From NCBI RefSeq assembly GCF_000203935.1, contig NC_008577.1:1550001-1614000 (forward strand): a stretch of 64,000 bases of DNA. Reading direction: 5' to 3'. Origin of the DNA: Shewanella sp. ANA-3. GTDB taxonomy: Bacteria > Pseudomonadota > Gammaproteobacteria > Enterobacterales > Shewanellaceae. The notes beneath the pieces are model-generated. The model ran no database searches, had not been told where the DNA came from, and saw only the letters and a program-made list of their open reading frames with translations. Made by a program: the position numbers and the translations under genes. This document shows positions 1 to 9,906 of this stretch, one piece after another; position 1 is the first letter of the stretch, and the number at the start of each line of letters is the position of its first letter.

Positions 1-113
1 ATGTAAAGGCCATTGATGATGTTTGTGATATTTTACGAACCATCAAAGAAGGGTGGGATGCCATCCCTGTAGATAAACACAATATATCTTCCCATACTGA
101 AGAAGCTCGTTAA
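1..113 (+). CDS. fliS: FliS flagellin export chaperone, C-terminal end (partial)
   Basis: Reading from base 3, the frame encodes about 36 residues ending in a TAA at 111-113. The peptide contains VCDILRTIKEGWDAI, which resembles the last helix of FliS, the cytoplasmic chaperone that binds the flagellin C-terminus before export. The gene starts outside the window. Its position directly before flrA matches the fliD-fliS-flrA order of polar-flagellum clusters in Shewanella and Vibrio. The call rests on a short peptide plus synteny, so it is moderately sure. Confidence 0.65.
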   Translation, partial: VKAIDDVCDILRTIKEGWDAIPVDKHNISSHTEEAR

Positions 114-130
114 CCCTACTTTTAAGTAAT

Positions 131-162
131 AAAAAAGACGCACCCTAAAGTGCGTCTTTTTT
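131..162 (+). terminator. Rho-independent terminator after fliS
   Basis: The arms GACGCAC and GTGCGTC flank a CCTAAA loop. An A-run precedes the stem and six T residues follow it, so the A/T flanks extend the pairing to 13 bp. This is a strong intrinsic terminator that separates fliS from flrA. The A-run would also serve as a T-run on the other strand. Confidence 0.9.
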
Positions 163-399
163 GTCTTGTGTCAATTAATTGACCTTTTTAGCTAGAATCA
201 TAGCTTAAATGAACTAAAATCAATTCAGTTTGGCAGAATCGGCATTCGAGGCTTGCTTCTCGACTGCTGATAATACAATATTCATCACAGTAGTGATGGT
301 GGCACAGATTGTTACATTGAATTTGTTAAGCTTTTACAGCAACTAATCATAAAATAATTAATGCAAATTAATACATATTAGAGCTTTACGGCCTACTGA

Positions 400-1833
400 A
401 TGATGCAAACAGATCAACGAATTTTACTTGTCGGAACCCCATCAGAGCGCTTAAGTCGCCTGTGTTGCATTTTTGAATTTTTGGGTGAGCAGATTGAAAT
501 CGTCGCCATCGAAAAGTTAAGTCTTTGTCTGCAAGATACCCGGTTCCGCGCTTTAGTGGTCACTGCTGATAACATGCCAGCTGATGCTCTCAAGTCACTT
601 GCGAGTCAGTACCCATGGCAACCCATTTTGTTATTTGGCAATGTAGATGATCTGCAAGTGTCGAATGTACTGGGTCACATTGAAGAGCCATTAAACTACC
701 CACAACTAACCGAACTCCTGCATTTTTGTCAGGTTTATGGGCAAGTCAAACGTCCACAAGTCCCAACCAGTGCAAATCAAACCAAACTGTTTCGTAGCTT
801 AGTGGGTCGTAGTGAAGGCATTGCCAATGTGCGTCACTTGATTAGCCAAGTCGCCACCTCTGATGCCACTGTATTAGTCCTGGGTCAGTCGGGGACGGGT
901 AAGGAAGTGGTTGCTCGGAACATTCATTATTTATCTGAGCGCCGAGATGGTCCTTTTATTCCGGTTAACTGTGGCGCGATTCCGCCTGAGTTATTGGAGA
1001 GTGAATTATTTGGCCATGAAAAGGGCTCTTTTACTGGGGCAATTAGTTCTCGTAAGGGCCGTTTCGAACTTGCCGAAGGTGGCACGCTGTTCCTCGATGA
1101 AATTGGCGATATGCCTTTGCAAATGCAGGTAAAATTGCTGCGCGTGTTGCAAGAACGTGTCTTTGAGCGTGTTGGGGGAACTAAAACGATTAATGCTGAT
1201 GTACGTGTCGTAGCGGCAACCCATAGGGATCTTGAAACTATGATCAGCAGCAATGAGTTCCGTGAAGATCTTTATTACCGCCTTAACGTCTTCCCGATCG
1301 AAATGCCAGCATTAAGTGAGCGTAAGGATGATGTTCCTTTACTGCTGCAAGAGTTAGTGAGTCGTGTCTATAACGAGGGACGTGGCAAAGTTCGTTTTAC
1401 TCAGCGTGCTATTGAATCGTTAAAAGAACATGCTTGGTCAGGTAACGTTCGAGAATTATCTAACTTAGTTGAGCGCCTCACAATCTTGTATCCAGGTGGC
1501 TTAGTTGATGTTAACGATCTGCCTGTTAAATATCGCCACATTGATGTGCCAGAATACTGTGTTGAAATGAGTGAAGAGCAACAGGAGCGTGATGCGCTCG
1601 CTTCGATTTTCACCAGCGAAGAGCCAGTTGAAATTCCTGAAACGCGTTTCCCCAGTGAGTTACCACCTGAAGGCGTTAACCTCAAGGATCTGCTGGCAGA
1701 GCTTGAAATCGATATGATTCGCCAGGCGTTAGAGCTGCAGGATAACGTCGTTGCGCGTGCTGCAGAAATGCTCGGTATTCGCCGTACTACCTTGGTTGAG
1801 AAAATGCGTAAGTACGGAATGACGAAAGAATAG
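400..1833 (+). CDS. flrA: FlrA/FleQ sigma-54-dependent flagellar master regulator
   Basis: FlrA is the top activator of polar flagellar genes and works with sigma-54 RNA polymerase, notably at the flrBC promoter. The 477-residue protein has an N-terminal FleQ-type domain (about 1-125). A sigma-54 AAA+ domain follows, with Walker A GQSGTGKE near residues 160-168 and the sigma-54-contacting loop read as GSFTGA near 208. A C-terminal Fis-type helix-turn-helix covers about 430-475. The length and domain order match FlrA/FleQ, whose receiver-like domain is not a normal phosphoacceptor and whose AAA+ domain in FleQ binds cyclic-di-GMP. Two adjacent ATG codons (400, 403) could start it. The preceding 286 bp contain only the fliS terminator and a presumed promoter that I could not define. 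Confidence 0.95.
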   Translation: MMQTDQRILLVGTPSERLSRLCCIFEFLGEQIEIVAIEKLSLCLQDTRFRALVVTADNMPADALKSLASQYPWQPILLFGNVDDLQVSNVLGHIEEPLNYPQLTELLHFCQVYGQVKRPQVPTSANQTKLFRSLVGRSEGIANVRHLISQVATSDATVLVLGQSGTGKEVVARNIHYLSERRDGPFIPVNCGAIPPELLESELFGHEKGSFTGAISSRKGRFELAEGGTLFLDEIGDMPLQMQVKLLRVLQERVFERVGGTKTINADVRVVAATHRDLETMISSNEFREDLYYRLNVFPIEMPALSERKDDVPLLLQELVSRVYNEGRGKVRFTQRAIESLKEHAWSGNVRELSNLVERLTILYPGGLVDVNDLPVKYRHIDVPEYCVEMSEEQQERDALASIFTSEEPVEIPETRFPSELPPEGVNLKDLLAELEIDMIRQALELQDNVVARAAEMLGIRRTTLVEKMRKYGMTKE

Positions 1834-1888
1834 TCATTTTGATGTTATTTATCTTATTGTTTTATCTATCTAAATTCATTTCTTAATT

Positions 1889-1904
1889 TGGCATAGAATC
1901 TGCA
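1889..1904 (+). promoter_or_regulatory. Sigma-54 promoter upstream of flrB
   Basis: TGGCAT-N5-CTGCA matches the -24/-12 consensus TGGCAC-N5-TTGCW, with the invariant GG and GC at the right spacing. It lies about 38 bp before the flrB start. This is where FlrA would activate flrBC in the known polar-flagellum hierarchy. Confidence 0.8.
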
Positions 1905-1941
1905 AGCACTCCGTCATAAGCAATTTTTTGACGGAGTGACT

Positions 1942-3024
1942 ATGTCTGCTCATCCACTAGCGCAAATTGAAACATTCAAGCACACTAGCAAACAATGGAA
2001 CCAACTGCGTGAGGCCGCCAATATGTCCAATCGGATGGAGCATATTTTACAGGCTATGCCCTCTGGCGTGGTGATTTTGAACGGTGATGGTATTGTCACT
2101 GATGCAAACCCCGTTGCCGTCGAATTGCTGGAGCAGTCGTTATGCGGCGCCCGCTGGATTGATGTGATCCATACGGCGTTTGCGCCACAGGACGATGATG
2201 GCCATGAAGTCTCATTACGCAATGGCCGCCGAGTCAAATTTGCGATTACCCCATTAACGCCGGAACCTGGCCAATTAATTGTGCTGACGGATCTGACCGA
2301 AACTCGTCTACTGCAAAAGAATCTTTCCCATCTGCAGCGCCTGTCAGCCCTCGGCAAAATGGTCGCGACGCTGGCGCATCAGGTGCGGACTCCACTGTCG
2401 GCTGCACTGCTCTATGCTGCTAATCTGGCCAGTCCCAAATTATCGGAATCTGCTAAGGCAAAATTTCAGCAGAAATTAGTGGATAGACTCAATGAGCTTG
2501 AACGCCAAGTGAACGATATGCTGCTGATGGCCAAAGGACGTCAAGATGAGCTGGGCGAACTGATTAATCTTAATGATGTTATCGAGAATGTTGTTGCTAA
2601 CTGTGAACCAATAGTTGCTAAGCATGGCGCTGAACTGGCGGTAACCAATATTTCTAATAGCTTAATGCTGGCGAATGTGAATGCGCTCAGTTCAGCCGTC
2701 AATAACCTCGTGATGAACAGTCTTGAAGCCGGGGCTACGCAGATCCAAATCGTTGCTAGTGATAGCAATGAACAGTTACATCTCAATGTTATCGATAATG
2801 GCAAAGGATTGGATGCCAAAATGCAGCAAAAAGTGTTGGAACCTTTCTTTACCACTAAAGCTCAGGGGACTGGTTTAGGCTTAGCCGTTGTACAGTCTGT
2901 GGTGCGTAATCATGGCGGCCAACTGCAATTAAGCTGCATGCCCAATAAGGGTTGTACTGTGTCGCTAACCTTCCCGCAGGCGAAATCGGCTGCTGTATTG
3001 CCGCTGGAGAAACCCTATGTCTGA
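1942..3024 (+). CDS. flrB: FlrB flagellar sensor histidine kinase
   Basis: FlrB is a cytoplasmic histidine kinase that phosphorylates FlrC and so controls class III genes for the hook-basal body. The sequence shows a PAS-like domain (about 30-120), an H-box LAHQVRTPLS near residue 144, an N-box region NSLEAGATQ, and a G-box ending GTGLGLAVVQ. It has no membrane segments. I chose ATG 1942 because ACGGAG lies at the proper distance; an in-frame GTG at 1936 falls inside that ribosome site. The gene overlaps flrC by 8 bp, which indicates translational coupling. Confidence 0.93.
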   Translation: MSAHPLAQIETFKHTSKQWNQLREAANMSNRMEHILQAMPSGVVILNGDGIVTDANPVAVELLEQSLCGARWIDVIHTAFAPQDDDGHEVSLRNGRRVKFAITPLTPEPGQLIVLTDLTETRLLQKNLSHLQRLSALGKMVATLAHQVRTPLSAALLYAANLASPKLSESAKAKFQQKLVDRLNELERQVNDMLLMAKGRQDELGELINLNDVIENVVANCEPIVAKHGAELAVTNISNSLMLANVNALSSAVNNLVMNSLEAGATQIQIVASDSNEQLHLNVIDNGKGLDAKMQQKVLEPFFTTKAQGTGLGLAVVQSVVRNHGGQLQLSCMPNKGCTVSLTFPQAKSAAVLPLEKPYV

Positions 3025-4357
3025 AGCCAAATTACTCTTAGTCGAAGACGATGCCTCCCTGCGTGAGGCTTTGCTCGATACCTTAATGTTGGCGCAATAC
3101 GACTGTATTGATGTGGCATCAGGTGAAGAAGCCATAATCGTACTAAAACAACATCAATTTGATCTTGTGATCAGCGATGTGCAAATGCAGGGGATTGGCG
3201 GCTTAGGCTTATTAAATTACTTACAGCAACATCATCCCAAATTGCCCGTGCTGTTAATGACGGCGTACGCCACTATAGGCAGTGCTGTCAGTGCAATTAA
3301 ATTGGGCGCCGTCGATTATCTGGCAAAACCCTTCGCTCCAGAGGTGTTGCTCAATCAAGTTTCCCGCTATTTACCACTCAAACAAAATAGCGATCAACCT
3401 GTGGTTGCCGATGAAAAGAGTCTTGCGCTCTTGTCTCTGGCACAGCGGGTGGCAGCATCCGATGCTTCTGTGATGATCCTTGGGCCAAGTGGTTCGGGTA
3501 AAGAAGTGTTAGCCCGTTATATTCATCAACATAGTAGCCGTGCTGACGAGGCCTTTGTGGCCATCAACTGTGCGGCCATCCCCGAGAATATGCTTGAAGC
3601 CACATTATTTGGTTATGAAAAGGGCGCCTTTACCGGTGCTTACCAAGCTTGCCCCGGTAAATTCGAACAAGCACAGGGCGGAACTTTATTACTCGATGAA
3701 ATTTCAGAGATGGATTTAGGGTTACAGGCCAAACTGCTGCGCGTATTGCAAGAGCGTGAAGTAGAGCGGTTAGGCGGCCGTAAAACCATCAAGCTGGATG
3801 TGAGAGTGCTAGCAACCTCAAATCGTGATTTAAAAGCCGTAGTTGCCGCGGGGCAATTTAGGGAAGATCTCTATTATCGCATTAACGTGTTTCCATTGAC
3901 GTGGCCTGCGCTGAATCAACGGCCTGCGGATATTTTACCCTTAGCTCGGCATTTACTCACAAAACACGCAAAGGCACTGAGTATCATCGACGTACCCGAA
4001 TTTGATGAGGCCGCATGCCGCCGTTTACTTGGCCATCGCTGGCCAGGTAATGTGCGAGAGCTCGATAACGTTGTGCAGCGAGCCTTGATTTTGCGATCAG
4101 GTACGGTGATTACTGCCAATGACATTATTATTGATGCTCAAGATGTGCCGTTATCATCCGATGATGCTGAATATTGCAGTGAGCCAGAGGGGTTAGGTGA
4201 AGAGTTAAAGGCGCAGGAACATGTGATCATTCTCGAAACCCTAGCGCAATGCCAAGGCAGCCGTAAGTTGGTTGCTGAGAAACTAGGGATCAGCGCGCGC
4301 ACCTTAAGATACAAGATGGCCAGAATGCGCGATATGGGGATTCAATTGCCTAACTAA
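3017..4357 (+). CDS. flrC: FlrC sigma-54-dependent response regulator
   Basis: FlrC is the NtrC-type partner of FlrB and activates sigma-54 promoters of middle flagellar genes. The 446-residue protein has a receiver domain with the phosphoacceptor at D54 (LVISDVQMQG). The central AAA+ domain carries Walker A GPSGSGKE and the canonical GAFTGA loop. A Fis-type helix-turn-helix lies at the C-terminus (SRKLVAEKLGISARTLRYKM). Its likely targets in this window are the sigma-54 sites before fliE, fliK and flhA. Confidence 0.95.
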   Translation: MSEAKLLLVEDDASLREALLDTLMLAQYDCIDVASGEEAIIVLKQHQFDLVISDVQMQGIGGLGLLNYLQQHHPKLPVLLMTAYATIGSAVSAIKLGAVDYLAKPFAPEVLLNQVSRYLPLKQNSDQPVVADEKSLALLSLAQRVAASDASVMILGPSGSGKEVLARYIHQHSSRADEAFVAINCAAIPENMLEATLFGYEKGAFTGAYQACPGKFEQAQGGTLLLDEISEMDLGLQAKLLRVLQEREVERLGGRKTIKLDVRVLATSNRDLKAVVAAGQFREDLYYRINVFPLTWPALNQRPADILPLARHLLTKHAKALSIIDVPEFDEAACRRLLGHRWPGNVRELDNVVQRALILRSGTVITANDIIIDAQDVPLSSDDAEYCSEPEGLGEELKAQEHVIILETLAQCQGSRKLVAEKLGISARTLRYKMARMRDMGIQLPN

Positions 4358-4444
4358 GTCGAGTTTTGCAACCTTTCTAGCACCATCGCCACTGGTTATC
4401 CTTTGGCGATTTCACACCTATGACCTCTGCAATTCTTTTTAGCT

Positions 4445-4466
4445 CGGCCAAGTAAAAACTTGGCCG
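4445..4466 (+). terminator. Hairpin (possible flrC terminator or operator) overlapping the fliE promoter
   Basis: A perfect 9-bp inverted repeat, CGGCCAAGT and ACTTGGCCG with an AAAA loop, lies 88 bp after the flrC stop. Its right arm is the -24 element of the fliE sigma-54 promoter. Only a weak T-run (GTTTTG) follows. It could be a terminator for flrC, an operator, or both. Confidence 0.5.
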
Positions 4467-4476
4467 TAGTTTTGCA
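4461..4476 (+). promoter_or_regulatory. Sigma-54 promoter of the fliE operon
   Basis: TGGCCG-N5-TTGCA keeps the invariant -24 GG and -12 GC at exact sigma-54 spacing. It is located 57 bp upstream of fliE. It is the expected FlrC-dependent promoter for fliEFGHIJ. Confidence 0.75.
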
Positions 4477-4532
4477 TATCCTCGTTATCTTGAGAGTTTA
4501 ATCGTCAATAACTCGACGATGGGGAGCACGAC

Positions 4533-4871
4533 ATGCAAATTGGCGCGAATTCATTACTGCAAGAAATGCAGTCACTTCAAGGTGAAATCAAACCCTCTTT
4601 TGGGATTTCACCTAATAATATTGTGCAGCAAGTGAATAACACCAGTGGTGCTGACTTTGGCCAGCTACTTTCACAAGCCATTGGTAATGTGAGTGGTTTG
4701 CAGTCAACCTCATCTAACCTCTCGACTCGCTTAGAAATGGGTGATACCACCGTGAGCTTGTCTGATACTGTTATCGCCCGCGAAAAGGCCAGTGTTGCCT
4801 TTGAAGCCACTGTACAAGTGCGCAATAAGCTCGTTGAAGCTTATAAAGAAATAATGAGCATGCCTGTTTAG
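4533..4871 (+). CDS. fliE: FliE, MS-ring/rod junction protein
   Basis: FliE connects the MS ring to the proximal rod and is an early export substrate. The 112-residue product matches the family length. Its C-terminal half contains the family signature region (FEATVQVRNKLVEAYKEIMSMPV), which ends at the protein terminus as in other FliE proteins. It is the first gene of fliEFGHIJ and is preceded by a GGGGAG ribosome site and a sigma-54 promoter. Confidence 0.93.
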   Translation: MQIGANSLLQEMQSLQGEIKPSFGISPNNIVQQVNNTSGADFGQLLSQAIGNVSGLQSTSSNLSTRLEMGDTTVSLSDTVIAREKASVAFEATVQVRNKLVEAYKEIMSMPV

Positions 4872-4903
4872 GCCTTGAATAACGCAATTAGCAGGTACGA
4901 ATC

Positions 4904-6601
4904 GTGAGCACAGAAATGATTGTCGGATCAAACGCCGGCGTAATGGACCAAGGGGTCCAACAGGAAAATAAATCCGGCGTGCTGGGGAGTCTCGGTGGCG
5001 TCGATATGATGCGTCAAATCACCATGATTCTAGCATTAGCCATTTGTTTGGCGCTCGCCGTGTTTGTCATGATCTGGGCACAGGAGCCTGAGTACCGTCC
5101 ATTGGGTAAAATGGAAACTCAGGAAATGGTGCAAGTACTCGATGTACTTGATAAAAACAAGATCAAATATCAGATCGAAGTTGATGTTGTTAAAGTACCA
5201 GAAGATAAATACCAAGAAGTCAAAATGATGCTTAGCCGTGCAGGGGTTAATAGTCCTGCTGCATCGACCCAAGACTTTCTTACCCAAGACAGTGGTTTTG
5301 GTGTGAGCCAAAGAATGGAACAGGCTCGCCTCAAGCATAGCCAAGAAGAAAACCTTGCCCGCGCGATTGAACAGTTACAAAGCGTAAGCCGCGCTAAAGT
5401 GATTTTGGCACTCCCCAAAGAAAACGTATTTGCCCGTAATACTTCTCAGCCAAGTGCAACAGTTGTAATTAACACTCGCCGTGGTGGCTTAGGCCAAGGT
5501 GAAGTTGATGCCATCGTTGATATCGTCGCTTCTGCGGTTCAGGGCTTAGAGCCATCTCGCGTTACCGTCACAGATTCTAACGGCCGTTTACTGAACTCTG
5601 GCAGCCAAGATGGCATCTCTGCCAGGGCGCGCCGCGAGCTTGAGTTGGTTCAACAAAAAGAAGCCGAATACCGAACCAAGATTGATTCGATTCTCTCGCC
5701 CATCCTTGGCCCAGATAATTTCACCTCCCAAGTGGATGTGAGCATGGATTTCACCGCGGTTGAGCAAACCGCTAAACGTTTTAACCCTGACTTACCGTCG
5801 CTGCGTAGCGAAATGACTGTTGAGAATAATTCGACAGGCGGTTCAACTGGCGGTATTCCTGGCGCGTTGTCGAACCAACCTCCGATGGAGTCAAATATTC
5901 CTCAGGATGCGACCAAGGCGACAGAAAGCGTGACGGCAGGTAACTCGCACCGCGAAGCGACCCGTAATTTTGAGTTAGATACCACCATCAGCCATACCCG
6001 TCAGCAAATTGGCGTAGTGCGCCGCGTCAGTGTGTCAGTAGCCGTGGACTTTAAACCGGGTGCTGCGGGTGAAAATGGTCAAGTGGCGCGCGTTGCCCGC
6101 ACTGAGCAAGAGCTCACCAATATCCGCCGTTTACTGGAAGGCGCGGTAGGCTTTAGCGCGCAGCGTGGTGATGTTTTAGAGGTGGTCACTGTTCCCTTTA
6201 TGGATCAATTGGTTGAAGATGTACCTGCGCCTGAGCTTTGGGAACAGCCTTGGTTCTGGCGTGCCGTTAAGTTAGGTATCGGTGCCTTAGTTATCTTAGT
6301 GCTGATCCTTGCTGTGGTGCGCCCAATGCTGAAACGCTTAATCTACCCAGACAGTGTGAACATGCCTGAAGATTCAAGATTGGGTAATGAGCTGGCCGAG
6401 ATTGAGGATCAATACGCTGCCGACACCTTAGGGATGCTCAATACCAAAGAAGCAGAGTATAGTTATGCCGACGATGGCTCAATTCTTATCCCTAATCTGC
6501 ATAAAGATGATGATATGATTAAAGCTATCCGTGCGCTTGTGGCCAATGAGCCCGAGCTTTCAACCCAAGTCGTGAAAAACTGGTTACAAGACAATGGCTG
6601 A
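4904..6601 (+). CDS. fliF: FliF, flagellar MS-ring protein
   Basis: FliF forms the inner-membrane MS ring that carries the rotor. The 565-residue protein has a transmembrane segment at about 40-58 (ILALAICLALAVFVMIWA), the periplasmic ring-building domains, a low-complexity Gly/Ser/Asn region near 305-345, and a second transmembrane segment near 457-477. The cytoplasmic tail ends in the FliG-binding region (VANEPELSTQVVKNWL). The start is GTG. The 3' end overlaps fliG by 8 bp, as expected for two directly bound subunits. Confidence 0.96.
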   Translation: MSTEMIVGSNAGVMDQGVQQENKSGVLGSLGGVDMMRQITMILALAICLALAVFVMIWAQEPEYRPLGKMETQEMVQVLDVLDKNKIKYQIEVDVVKVPEDKYQEVKMMLSRAGVNSPAASTQDFLTQDSGFGVSQRMEQARLKHSQEENLARAIEQLQSVSRAKVILALPKENVFARNTSQPSATVVINTRRGGLGQGEVDAIVDIVASAVQGLEPSRVTVTDSNGRLLNSGSQDGISARARRELELVQQKEAEYRTKIDSILSPILGPDNFTSQVDVSMDFTAVEQTAKRFNPDLPSLRSEMTVENNSTGGSTGGIPGALSNQPPMESNIPQDATKATESVTAGNSHREATRNFELDTTISHTRQQIGVVRRVSVSVAVDFKPGAAGENGQVARVARTEQELTNIRRLLEGAVGFSAQRGDVLEVVTVPFMDQLVEDVPAPELWEQPWFWRAVKLGIGALVILVLILAVVRPMLKRLIYPDSVNMPEDSRLGNELAEIEDQYAADTLGMLNTKEAEYSYADDGSILIPNLHKDDDMIKAIRALVANEPELSTQVVKNWLQDNG

Positions 6602-7640
6602 GAATAAATCAAAAGACGCCGCTGAAACCTCAAGTTTCAATATTAAGGATCTCAGTGGCATCGAAAAAACGGCGATTTTACTGTTAAGTTTGAGTGAAGC
6701 CGATGCCGCCTCTATTTTAAAGCACTTAGAACCTAAACAAGTGCAAAAGGTCGGTATGGCGATGGCGGCCATGGAAGACTTTGGGCAGGAAAAAGTCATC
6801 GGAGTGCATAAGCTGTTTCTCGATGATATTCAAAAGTATTCTTCTATTGGCTTTAACAGCGAAGAGTTCGTCCGTAAGGCGTTAACCGCGGCTCTAGGTG
6901 AAGACAAAGCCGGTAATTTGATTGAACAAATTATCATGGGCAGCGGCGCCAAAGGTTTGGACTCGCTTAAATGGATGGATGCGCGCCAAGTCGCGACTAT
7001 CATCCAAAACGAACATCCACAGATCCAAACCATTGTTTTATCGTATTTAGAGCCAGATCAAGCGGCGGAAATTTTCGGCCAGTTCCCAGAGAATACCCGC
7101 TTAGACTTAATGATGCGTATTGCTAACCTTGAAGAAGTGCAACCTGCGGCATTGCAGGAATTAAACGACATCATGGAGAAACAATTCGCCGGTCAAGGCG
7201 GCGCGCAAGCAGCGAAGATGGGCGGCCTAAAGGCGGCGGCCAACATTATGAACTACCTCGATACGGGTGTCGAAAGTCAGTTGATGGAAACCATGCGCGA
7301 AACCGATGAGGAAATGGCGCAGCAAATCCAAGACTTAATGTTCGTATTCGAAAACCTGATCGATGTGGACGACCGTGGTATCCAAACCTTGCTGCGTGAA
7401 GTGCAGCAGGATGTATTGATGAAGGCGCTGAAAGGCGCAGATGATCAGCTCAAAGACAAAATATTGGGCAATATGTCGAAACGGGCTGCCGAATTGCTGC
7501 GTGACGATTTAGAGGCCATGGGCCCAATCCGGATCAGCGAAGTGGAAATCGCCCAAAAAGAAATTCTGTCAATTGCGCGTCGATTAAGTGACAGCGGTGA
7601 AATCATGTTAGGCGGCGGTGGCGGCGATGAGTTCCTCTAA
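6594..7640 (+). CDS. fliG: FliG, flagellar motor switch protein
   Basis: FliG is the rotor protein that contacts the stator and sets torque and direction. The 348-residue length is normal. The middle and C-terminal domains include the EHPQ motif (NEHPQIQTIVLSYL). The charged torque helix is visible around DLMFVFENLIDVDDRGIQ, with R and D/E residues at the usual sites. It is translationally coupled to fliF upstream and overlaps the start of fliH. Confidence 0.97.
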   Translation: MAENKSKDAAETSSFNIKDLSGIEKTAILLLSLSEADAASILKHLEPKQVQKVGMAMAAMEDFGQEKVIGVHKLFLDDIQKYSSIGFNSEEFVRKALTAALGEDKAGNLIEQIIMGSGAKGLDSLKWMDARQVATIIQNEHPQIQTIVLSYLEPDQAAEIFGQFPENTRLDLMMRIANLEEVQPAALQELNDIMEKQFAGQGGAQAAKMGGLKAAANIMNYLDTGVESQLMETMRETDEEMAQQIQDLMFVFENLIDVDDRGIQTLLREVQQDVLMKALKGADDQLKDKILGNMSKRAAELLRDDLEAMGPIRISEVEIAQKEILSIARRLSDSGEIMLGGGGGDEFL

Positions 7641-8589
7641 TCGGAGTGACAATAGCGACAATAAATTGTCCCATCGGGTGGTGAGCGACTCGGAGATCGA
7701 GTTCAGCCATTGGCAATTACCCGATGTGACCCAAACCGAAGAGGTGAGTATTTCAAACCTCTTTGGTTATTCGCCGCAGCAAGCGCCGAAGGCGGTGGCC
7801 GCCGAAACCATTGCGCCACCCACCATGGCGGAAATTGAAGATATTCGCGCTCAAGCCGAAGAAGAAGGTTTTAACGAAGGTAAGACGCAAGGTTATGCCG
7901 AAGGACTGGAGCAGGGCAGACTCGAAGGTTTAGAGCAAGGCCATACCGAGGGCCTAGCCCAAGGTCATGAGCAAGGGCTTGAGGCTGGGCTTGCTGAAGC
8001 CAAGGCATTAGTCAGCCGCTTCGAAGGACTGTTAAGCCAATTTGAAAAGCCATTGCAATTACTCGATGGCGATATTGAACATTCCTTAATGACACTCACT
8101 ATGGCGCTGGCCAAATCTGTGATTGGTCATGAACTTAAAACTCATCCAGAACAAATCCTGTCGGCGCTACGTTTAGGGGTCGAATCTCTGCCAATCAAGG
8201 AGCAAAGCGTCAGTATTCGCATGCATCCCGATGATGTTGCCTTGGTGGAGCAGCTATATTCCAGTACCCAATTGAACCGTAATCAGTGGCAGTTAGAGGC
8301 CGATCCCAGCTTAAATTCTGGGGATTGTATTATCAGCAGCCAACGCTCGCTGGTGGACTTAACCCTGTCCTCGCGCATCGATGCGGTGTTTGAGTCCTTA
8401 CGTAATCAACAGTCCCATTTGAGTCACCAGCAGCAACAGCGCCAAGCGGTTCTCGATGAGGAAAACGCTGCAAAACGGGGATCGAGTTCAGAGCTAGGTG
8501 ACGAGGCGCAGAGCACCGAGTCCCTGAGTACAGAGTCGCAAGCTGATGGAGAGCAAGATGCAAAATCGCCGCCATCAACTGCTGAATAA
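7627..8589 (+). CDS. fliH: FliH, flagellar export ATPase regulator
   Basis: FliH binds and regulates the FliI ATPase and docks it at the export gate. A glycine-repeat helix (GxxxG spacing, about residues 75-125) is typical of FliH. The conserved C-terminal FliI-binding domain follows, and the tail is Gln/Ser/Glu-rich. I prefer ATG 7627, inside the fliG 3' end, over an in-frame GTG at 7618. It overlaps fliG upstream and fliI downstream. Confidence 0.9.
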   Translation: MSSSNRSDNSDNKLSHRVVSDSEIEFSHWQLPDVTQTEEVSISNLFGYSPQQAPKAVAAETIAPPTMAEIEDIRAQAEEEGFNEGKTQGYAEGLEQGRLEGLEQGHTEGLAQGHEQGLEAGLAEAKALVSRFEGLLSQFEKPLQLLDGDIEHSLMTLTMALAKSVIGHELKTHPEQILSALRLGVESLPIKEQSVSIRMHPDDVALVEQLYSSTQLNRNQWQLEADPSLNSGDCIISSQRSLVDLTLSSRIDAVFESLRNQQSHLSHQQQQRQAVLDEENAAKRGSSSELGDEAQSTESLSTESQADGEQDAKSPPSTAE

Positions 8590-9895
8590 ATTGAATCATT
8601 GCATCGATAAAGTCCCGCCGTTTCGAGCCGTCGCCAGTGGTCAACTGGTGCGTGTGGTAGGTTTAACCTTAGAGGCGAGTGGTTGCCGTGCGCCCGTGGG
8701 TAGCCTGTGCTCTATCGAAACCATGGCAGGAGAGTTGATTGCCGAAGTCGTCGGTTTTGACGATGAACTGCTGTACCTTATGCCGATTGAGGAATTACGC
8801 GGCGTGTTACCAGGCGCCCGTGTCGTCCCCCTCGGTGAGCAGGCGGGGCTGAGCGTGGGCTTATCCCTCTTGGGACGCGTGCTCGACGGCAATGGTGTGC
8901 CGTTAGACGGTCTTGGCGCATTATCGACCGAACAGCAGGCGCCAAGGCACAGTAACGCCATCAACCCACTTTCTCGCCGTGCGATCACCGAACCACTCGA
9001 TGTGGGCGTGCGCGCCATCAATGCCATGCTCACCGTTGGTAAAGGCCAACGTATGGGCCTATTTGCTGGCTCGGGTGTGGGTAAGAGTGTGCTGTTAGGG
9101 ATGATGACCCGGGGCACGACAGCTGACATCATTGTGGTGGGGCTCGTCGGGGAGCGTGGCCGCGAAGTTAAAGAATTTATTGAAGAAATCCTCGGTGAAA
9201 AGGGGAGAGCACGCTCAGTTGTGGTGGCGGCGCCCGCCGATACCTCACCCTTGATGCGCCTTCGCGCCTGTGAAACTTCGACTCGTATCGCTGAGTATTT
9301 TCGTGATTTAGGCTATAACGTATTGTTATTAATGGATAGTCTGACTCGTTACGCCCAAGCGCAGCGTGAGATTGCTCTGGCCGTAGGTGAACCTCCGGCG
9401 ACTAAAGGTTATCCACCTTCGGTATTTGCTAAATTGCCGCGTTTGGTTGAGCGGGCGGGTAATGGCGGGCCTGGACAAGGTTCAATCACCGCATTTTATA
9501 CTGTGCTGACCGAGGGCGACGATCAACAGGATCCGATTGCCGATGCATCTCGGGCGATCCTCGATGGCCATATTGTGCTATCTCGCTCACTGGCGGATTC
9601 TGGGCATTATCCTGCAATCGATATTGAAGCTTCGATCAGCCGTGTGGCCCCAATGGTGATTTCGAACGAGCACTTAGAAGCCATGCGCCGCGTCAAGCAG
9701 ACTTATTCCCTCTATCAACAGAATAAGGATCTGATTTCGATTGGTGCCTATGCCCAAGGCAGCGATCCGCGAATCGATAACGCTATACGCCTGCAACCTG
9801 CGATGAATGCCTTCTTACGGCAGACCATGCGTGATGCCTTTAGTTTTGCCGATAGCCAAGTCATGCTTGGGCAACTCGCGGCACAATGTAAATAA
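8558..9895 (+). CDS. fliI: FliI, flagellum-specific export ATPase
   Basis: FliI is the hexameric F1-like ATPase of the flagellar type III export apparatus. Walker [12 protein letters not shown] and Walker [17 protein letters not shown] are both present, as are the catalytic [10 protein letters not shown] region and the [12 protein letters not shown] stretch. A GGAGAG ribosome site favours ATG 8558; an in-frame ATG at 8546 would add four residues. The gene overlaps the fliH end, so the two are coupled. Confidence 0.95.
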   Translation: MQNRRHQLLNKLNHCIDKVPPFRAVASGQLVRVVGLTLEASGCRAPVGSLCSIETMAGELIAEVVGFDDELLYLMPIEELRGVLPGARVVPLGEQAGLSVGLSLLGRVLDGNGVPLDGLGALSTEQQAPRHSNAINPLSRRAITEPLDVGVRAINAMLTVGKGQRMGLFAGSGVGKSVLLGMMTRGTTADIIVVGLVGERGREVKEFIEEILGEKGRARSVVVAAPADTSPLMRLRACETSTRIAEYFRDLGYNVLLLMDSLTRYAQAQREIALAVGEPPATKGYPPSVFAKLPRLVERAGNGGPGQGSITAFYTVLTEGDDQQDPIADASRAILDGHIVLSRSLADSGHYPAIDIEASISRVAPMVISNEHLEAMRRVKQTYSLYQQNKDLISIGAYAQGSDPRIDNAIRLQPAMNAFLRQTMRDAFSFADSQVMLGQLAAQCK

Positions 9896-9906
9896 TCGAG
9901 ACTGTT

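Noticed and set aside
8641..9132. 163-codon minus-strand frame in fliI
   Set aside because: Antisense shadow of a conserved ATPase gene.
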